Below are positions 5,131-6,379 of a DNA stretch of 6,379 nucleotides, one piece after another. The stretch covers positions 1-6,379 of the forward strand of contig JAFVAA010000651.1 of NCBI GenBank assembly GCA_017476305.1, written 5' to 3'. The notes beneath the pieces were generated by a model, which worked only from the letters and a program-made list of their open reading frames with translations, was not told the origin of the DNA and did no database searches. Both the position numbers and the translations under genes were made by a program. This DNA is from Lachnospiraceae bacterium. Lineage in GTDB: Bacteria; Bacillota; Clostridia; Lachnospirales; Lachnospiraceae. Positions within the stretch are counted from its first letter, which is position 1; every line of letters starts with the position of its first letter.

Positions 5131-6196
5131 AAAGAATCATTTCCTGTACAGCTGGTTTGATTTTCCCTTTTCCAGGAGCCAGGCTTCCTTTACCATCCAG
5201 GCCGGGATCAATAATTTCTTAGACCACAACCACCTGCTCTGGCTCGAACTGGCATTTACCATAGCCGGGCTGCTGCTTTTGGTATCCATTGGGTTTTATG
5301 CTTCCTTCATCTACCAGCGGGTCATCCGCCCGATTTCAGAGTTTTCTAAAAATCTGGGCGAGATCAACCACAGTGAACCTGGAAATGAAAACAAAATCGA
5401 ACCTTTGATCGATCTTCAGAGCAGCCGTATCCGGGAATTAGAATCCGCAAACCTGCAGTTCAAAACCCTGATGCATGAAATCAAAAAGTTAAAAATCTCT
5501 ATTTATGAAAATGAACTGGAGAAGCAGCGTTTCCAGATCACCTTTTTACAGCATCAGATCCGCCCGCACTTTTACCTGAACTGCCTGACGACCATCAGCA
5601 GCATGGCAGCTCTGGAGGATACCGGACATATACAGGACATGGTACTATTTACCTCCAGATACCTGAGATACCTTTTTCAGGCTTCCCATGATTTCGTCCC
5701 GGTCAGATACGAGCTTTCCCATATCAAAGCCTATCTGGACATACAGAATCTGCGGATCGGGTATAAATGTAAGTACGAATGTAACATAGAGAAGAATGAA
5801 GAGATGGCCATGGTACCTCCGCTTTTACTGATCACATTTATCGAAAATATCGTAAAGCACAGCGTAAATCCTGATGACCAAAGCATCCGAATCGAAATCC
5901 AAAAAACGGAGAGAGGGGACATGGAGAGAAAACCTTATCTGCAGGTGGATATCACCGACCATGGACAGGGCTTTCCGCCGGAACTTTTAGAAACACTAAA
6001 GGACAAAAAGAAAGCCATCGAGGAAGACGACGGCCACATCGGTATCCGGAACAGCATGAAACGACTGAACCTGATGTATCATGGAGACTACGAACTTTTA
6101 CTGGATAACGGGGACAGCGGAGATCCTTTTGGAGCTCGTGTAAGGATTATCCTTCCATACCGGGAAAGCGAAGATTCTTCTGCCGTTTTTGAATAA
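5048..6196 (+). CDS. Kinase-domain fragment of the frameshifted kinase
   Basis: This frame carries the end of the sensor region, membrane helix two, the His-box and the ATPase of the kinase. Authentic coding sequence starts only around the G run (near 5104); the ATG at 5048 is simply the first one in this frame and lies in sequence that codes in the other frame. No ribosome binding site precedes 5048 (CGGAAAAC), so separate translation is unlikely. Expression depends on slippage at the G run or on the real sequence having seven G. Confidence 0.6.
   Translation: MVSSRSLAKRIRCLKNGGGGYAKPSRFKKNHFLYSWFDFPFSRSQASFTIQAGINNFLDHNHLLWLELAFTIAGLLLLVSIGFYASFIYQRVIRPISEFSKNLGEINHSEPGNENKIEPLIDLQSSRIRELESANLQFKTLMHEIKKLKISIYENELEKQRFQITFLQHQIRPHFYLNCLTTISSMAALEDTGHIQDMVLFTSRYLRYLFQASHDFVPVRYELSHIKAYLDIQNLRIGYKCKYECNIEKNEEMAMVPPLLLITFIENIVKHSVNPDDQSIRIEIQKTERGDMERKPYLQVDITDHGQGFPPELLETLKDKKKAIEEDDGHIGIRNSMKRLNLMYHGDYELLLDNGDSGDPFGARVRIILPYRESEDSSAVFE
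5096..5103 (+). repeat. G8 homopolymer at the frameshift point
   Basis: Eight consecutive G, followed by TGGG, lie exactly where the kinase reading frame changes. Seven G would restore one frame (KWGGGYAKPSRF). Homopolymers of this length are prone to replication and transcription slippage and to length errors in sequencing. Confidence 0.95.
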
Positions 6197-6202
6197 AAGT
6201 GG

Positions 6203-6230
6203 TAACTATTCAGTCAAACCTGAATAGTTA
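6203..6230 (+). other. Perfect hairpin between kinase and regulator genes
   Basis: TAACTATTCAG (6203-6213) and CTGAATAGTTA (6220-6230) form an 11-bp perfect stem with a 6-nt loop, 6 nt after the kinase stop codon. No T-tract follows, so it is unlikely to terminate strongly. It may stabilise or process the bicistronic transcript. A smaller CCTGT/ACAGG stem (6233-6237 with 6246-6250) follows just before the next ribosome binding site. Confidence 0.75.
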
Positions 6231-6269
6231 TTCCTGTGAAAATTTACAGGCATAAAAGGAGGTACCGTT

Positions 6270-6379
6270 ATGAATATATTACTTGTGGATGACGATCACT
6301 TTGTAATCGCATCCCTGTTAAAAGGAATCCAATGGAAAGAACTCGGCTTTCAGACCGTACACACAGCCGAAAACATAAC
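6270..6379 (+). CDS. Response regulator, YesN-like (N-terminal part, runs off the right edge)
   Basis: Thirty-six codons are visible, beginning MNILLVDDDHFVIASLLKGI and continuing QWKELGFQTVHTAENI. The acidic triad after the first beta strand (D7-D8-D9) and the following helix identify a CheY-like receiver domain. QWKELGF resembles the YesN subfamily, whose members end in an AraC-type DNA-binding domain and pair with YesM-type kinases. The phospho-accepting aspartate and the DNA-binding part lie outside the window. AAAGGAGG (6255-6262) is 7 nt before the ATG. It follows the kinase gene by 73 bp in the same direction, so the two form one operon. Its likely targets are the divergent importer genes. 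Confidence 0.9.
   Translation, partial: MNILLVDDDHFVIASLLKGIQWKELGFQTVHTAENI

Larger units (their letters stand above)
4450..6196 (+). pseudogene. YesM-like sensor histidine kinase, frameshifted at a G8 tract
   Basis: The gene is a membrane sensor kinase that would phosphorylate the response regulator encoded right after it. Removing one G from the G8 run (5096-5103) joins the two frames into a 581-residue protein, the usual size for YesM-type kinases. In the joined numbering it has a membrane helix at about 13-36, an extracellular sensor region to about 260, a second helix at about 262-288 and a HAMP-like linker (RPISEF). The phosphoacceptor His373 lies in QIRPHFYLNCL. The ATPase part has N466 in ITFIENIVKH, DHGQGF from D503 and the GHIGIRN loop at 528-534. 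All catalytic motifs are intact, so the damage is only the single-base shift. As written, translation ends at 5130 after the sensor region and gives no kinase. Causes could be a sequencing or assembly error, reversible slippage, or real inactivation. Start: ATG at 4450 with AAGGAG 8 nt upstream. Confidence 0.88.

Noticed and set aside
1..6379. CRISPR arrays, tRNA/rRNA genes, insertion-sequence transposases, defence or toxin systems
   Set aside because: I found no regularly spaced repeats, cloverleaf or rRNA-like segments, or transposase-like coding regions. The window is an ordinary sugar-uptake and two-component locus with the oddities listed.

Overview
The window looks like chromosomal DNA of a low-to-mid GC Gram-positive gut-type Firmicute, most likely a Lachnospiraceae-like Clostridium relative. 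This is inferred from strong AGGAGG-type ribosome binding sites, a lipoprotein signal peptide on the binding protein, sigma-A style promoters, and an LplABC/YtcQ-YteP-YtcP-like sugar importer next to a YesM/YesN-like two-component system. Species assignment is inference; no rRNA or marker gene is present.

Layout. The left half (1-3996) is a leftward (minus strand) carbohydrate-uptake locus. In transcription order it holds permease 1 (3996-3055), permease 2 (3033-2155), a lipoprotein solute-binding protein (2009-393) with its own promoter, an intrinsic terminator (357-322), and the start of a further gene leaving the window (250-1, possibly a carbohydrate-active enzyme). A 453-bp divergent intergenic region (3997-4449) separates this from the rightward regulatory half. 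That half holds a YesM-like sensor histidine kinase gene (4450-6196) broken into two frames at a run of eight G, then the first 36 codons of its response regulator (6270-6379, receiver domain).

How it should work. The kinase would sense a saccharide or its import outside the membrane and phosphorylate the YesN-type regulator, which would switch on the divergent importer. The lipoprotein captures the oligosaccharide, the two permeases carry it in, and an ATPase encoded elsewhere powers transport.

Most notable observations. (1) A shared direct repeat, AAAAGTGCTA-like with 22-bp periodicity, lies upstream of both the permease operon and the binding-protein gene in the same orientation. It is a good candidate operator for the AraC-type regulator. 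(2) The kinase is frameshifted exactly in a G8 tract, which could be phase variation, slippage, a mutation or a sequencing error. (3) A 107-nt long hairpin occupies nearly the whole kinase leader. (4) A chain of tiny overlapping ORFs lies in the leader of the permease operon, the last with a strong ribosome binding site and overlapping the permease start codon.
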